From the NCBI RefSeq assembly GCF_000090795.2, contig NW_003546531.1:1-30398 (forward strand): a stretch of DNA of 30,398 nucleotides. The letters run 5' to 3'. A program made the position numbers and the translations under genes. The stretch's first letter is position 1, and each line of letters begins with the position of its first letter. Origin of the DNA: Amphimedon queenslandica. Lineage: Eukaryota; Porifera; Demospongiae; Haplosclerida; Niphatidae. The notes beneath the pieces are model-generated. The model did not search any database, was not told the origin of the DNA, and was given only the letters and a program-made list of their open reading frames with translations. Below, piece after piece: positions 30,168-30,398 of the stretch.

Positions 30168-30398
30168 CCCGATATGAAAAAACCTGGCTATCTGCGGGAC
30201 TTTGGTAAAATCAGTTTTTGGTACTCACAGATAGAGAAAAATATTTCCTTTCCAGCAATATCCCATTTATGACAATGCGCAATAAAATTTGGAAGTTAGG
30301 GACGCTGTTTGGACGATTGCTCTAGAATACTAATACAGAGAAAAAGCCATTTTAAGTTATTTTCAATGTTTCCGTGTCATGCCCGTTCACAAAGTAAA
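30163..30398. mobile_element. Partial element with TGTGACCC end, running off the window
   Basis: TGTGACCCGATATGAAAAAA then CCTGGCTATCTGCGGGA matches the ends of the MITE at 5674-6097 (one end there also has CTATCTGCGGGA). Beyond about 40 bases the similarity fades, so it is a different subfamily or a longer related element. The preceding two bases are TT, not the TA seen at the other copy. Confidence 0.65.

Overview
The window is eukaryotic, AT-rich and dominated by decayed mobile elements. I see no intact host gene. It holds spliced pseudogenes, a CR1/L2-like LINE, an OTU-bearing Helitron, a Ty3/gypsy element with paired LTRs, Plavaka/CACTA-like, hAT, PIF/Harbinger and P/THAP9-like transposase relics, and several MITE or foldback elements. 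As I remember these families, this mixture (DUF6589 proteins, OTU Helitrons, Plavaka-like and P-like transposases) is typical of sponges and cnidarians. A demosponge such as Amphimedon is my best guess, made from family resemblance only. Stops of all three kinds and frameshifts occur in nearly every coding relic.

Layout. 1-1429 (-): multi-exon P/THAP9-like transposase pseudogene running off the left edge, with a GC box just upstream of its ATG. 1625-2722 (+): C-terminal part of a reverse-transcriptase element with a nuclease-like domain. 2833-2928: one arm of a MITE seen complete at 28833-29476. 3310-5670 (+): N-terminal half of a DUF6589-family protein. 5674-6097: 424-bp MITE with TA duplication. 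6945-9143 (+): 5'-truncated LINE with a duplicated 3' region and a TTAAA tail. 9183-9705: 523-bp MITE with TA duplication. About 9850-16676 (+): Helitron (Lys-rich repeats, DUF6570-like region, Rep, Pif1-like helicase, OTU protease). 16712-17057: minisatellite. 17058-21301 (+): Ty3/gypsy element inserted in that minisatellite. 21551-22024: foldback element. 22114-24560 (+): a CXC-ending protein fragment that I read as the C-terminal half of the same gene family as 3310-5670. 25382-27980 (-): spliced Plavaka/tnp2-like transposase. 28375-28810 (-): hAT C-terminal domain. 28833-29476: MITE with long inverted arms. 29871-30167 (+): PIF/Harbinger-like transposase start, cut by a second TGTGACCC-type inverted-repeat end at 30163.

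The most interesting reading is that 3310-5670 and 22114-24560 are two collinear halves of one large gene of a poorly characterised metazoan family (DUF6589 core, then a PIN-like middle, then a C-terminal CXC motif), pushed apart by about 16.4 kb of successive insertions. The nesting gives a relative chronology: minisatellite before gypsy element; hAT, Harbinger and DUF6589 genes before the MITEs beside or inside them. All functional assignments come from motif reading and memory of the families; no search was run.
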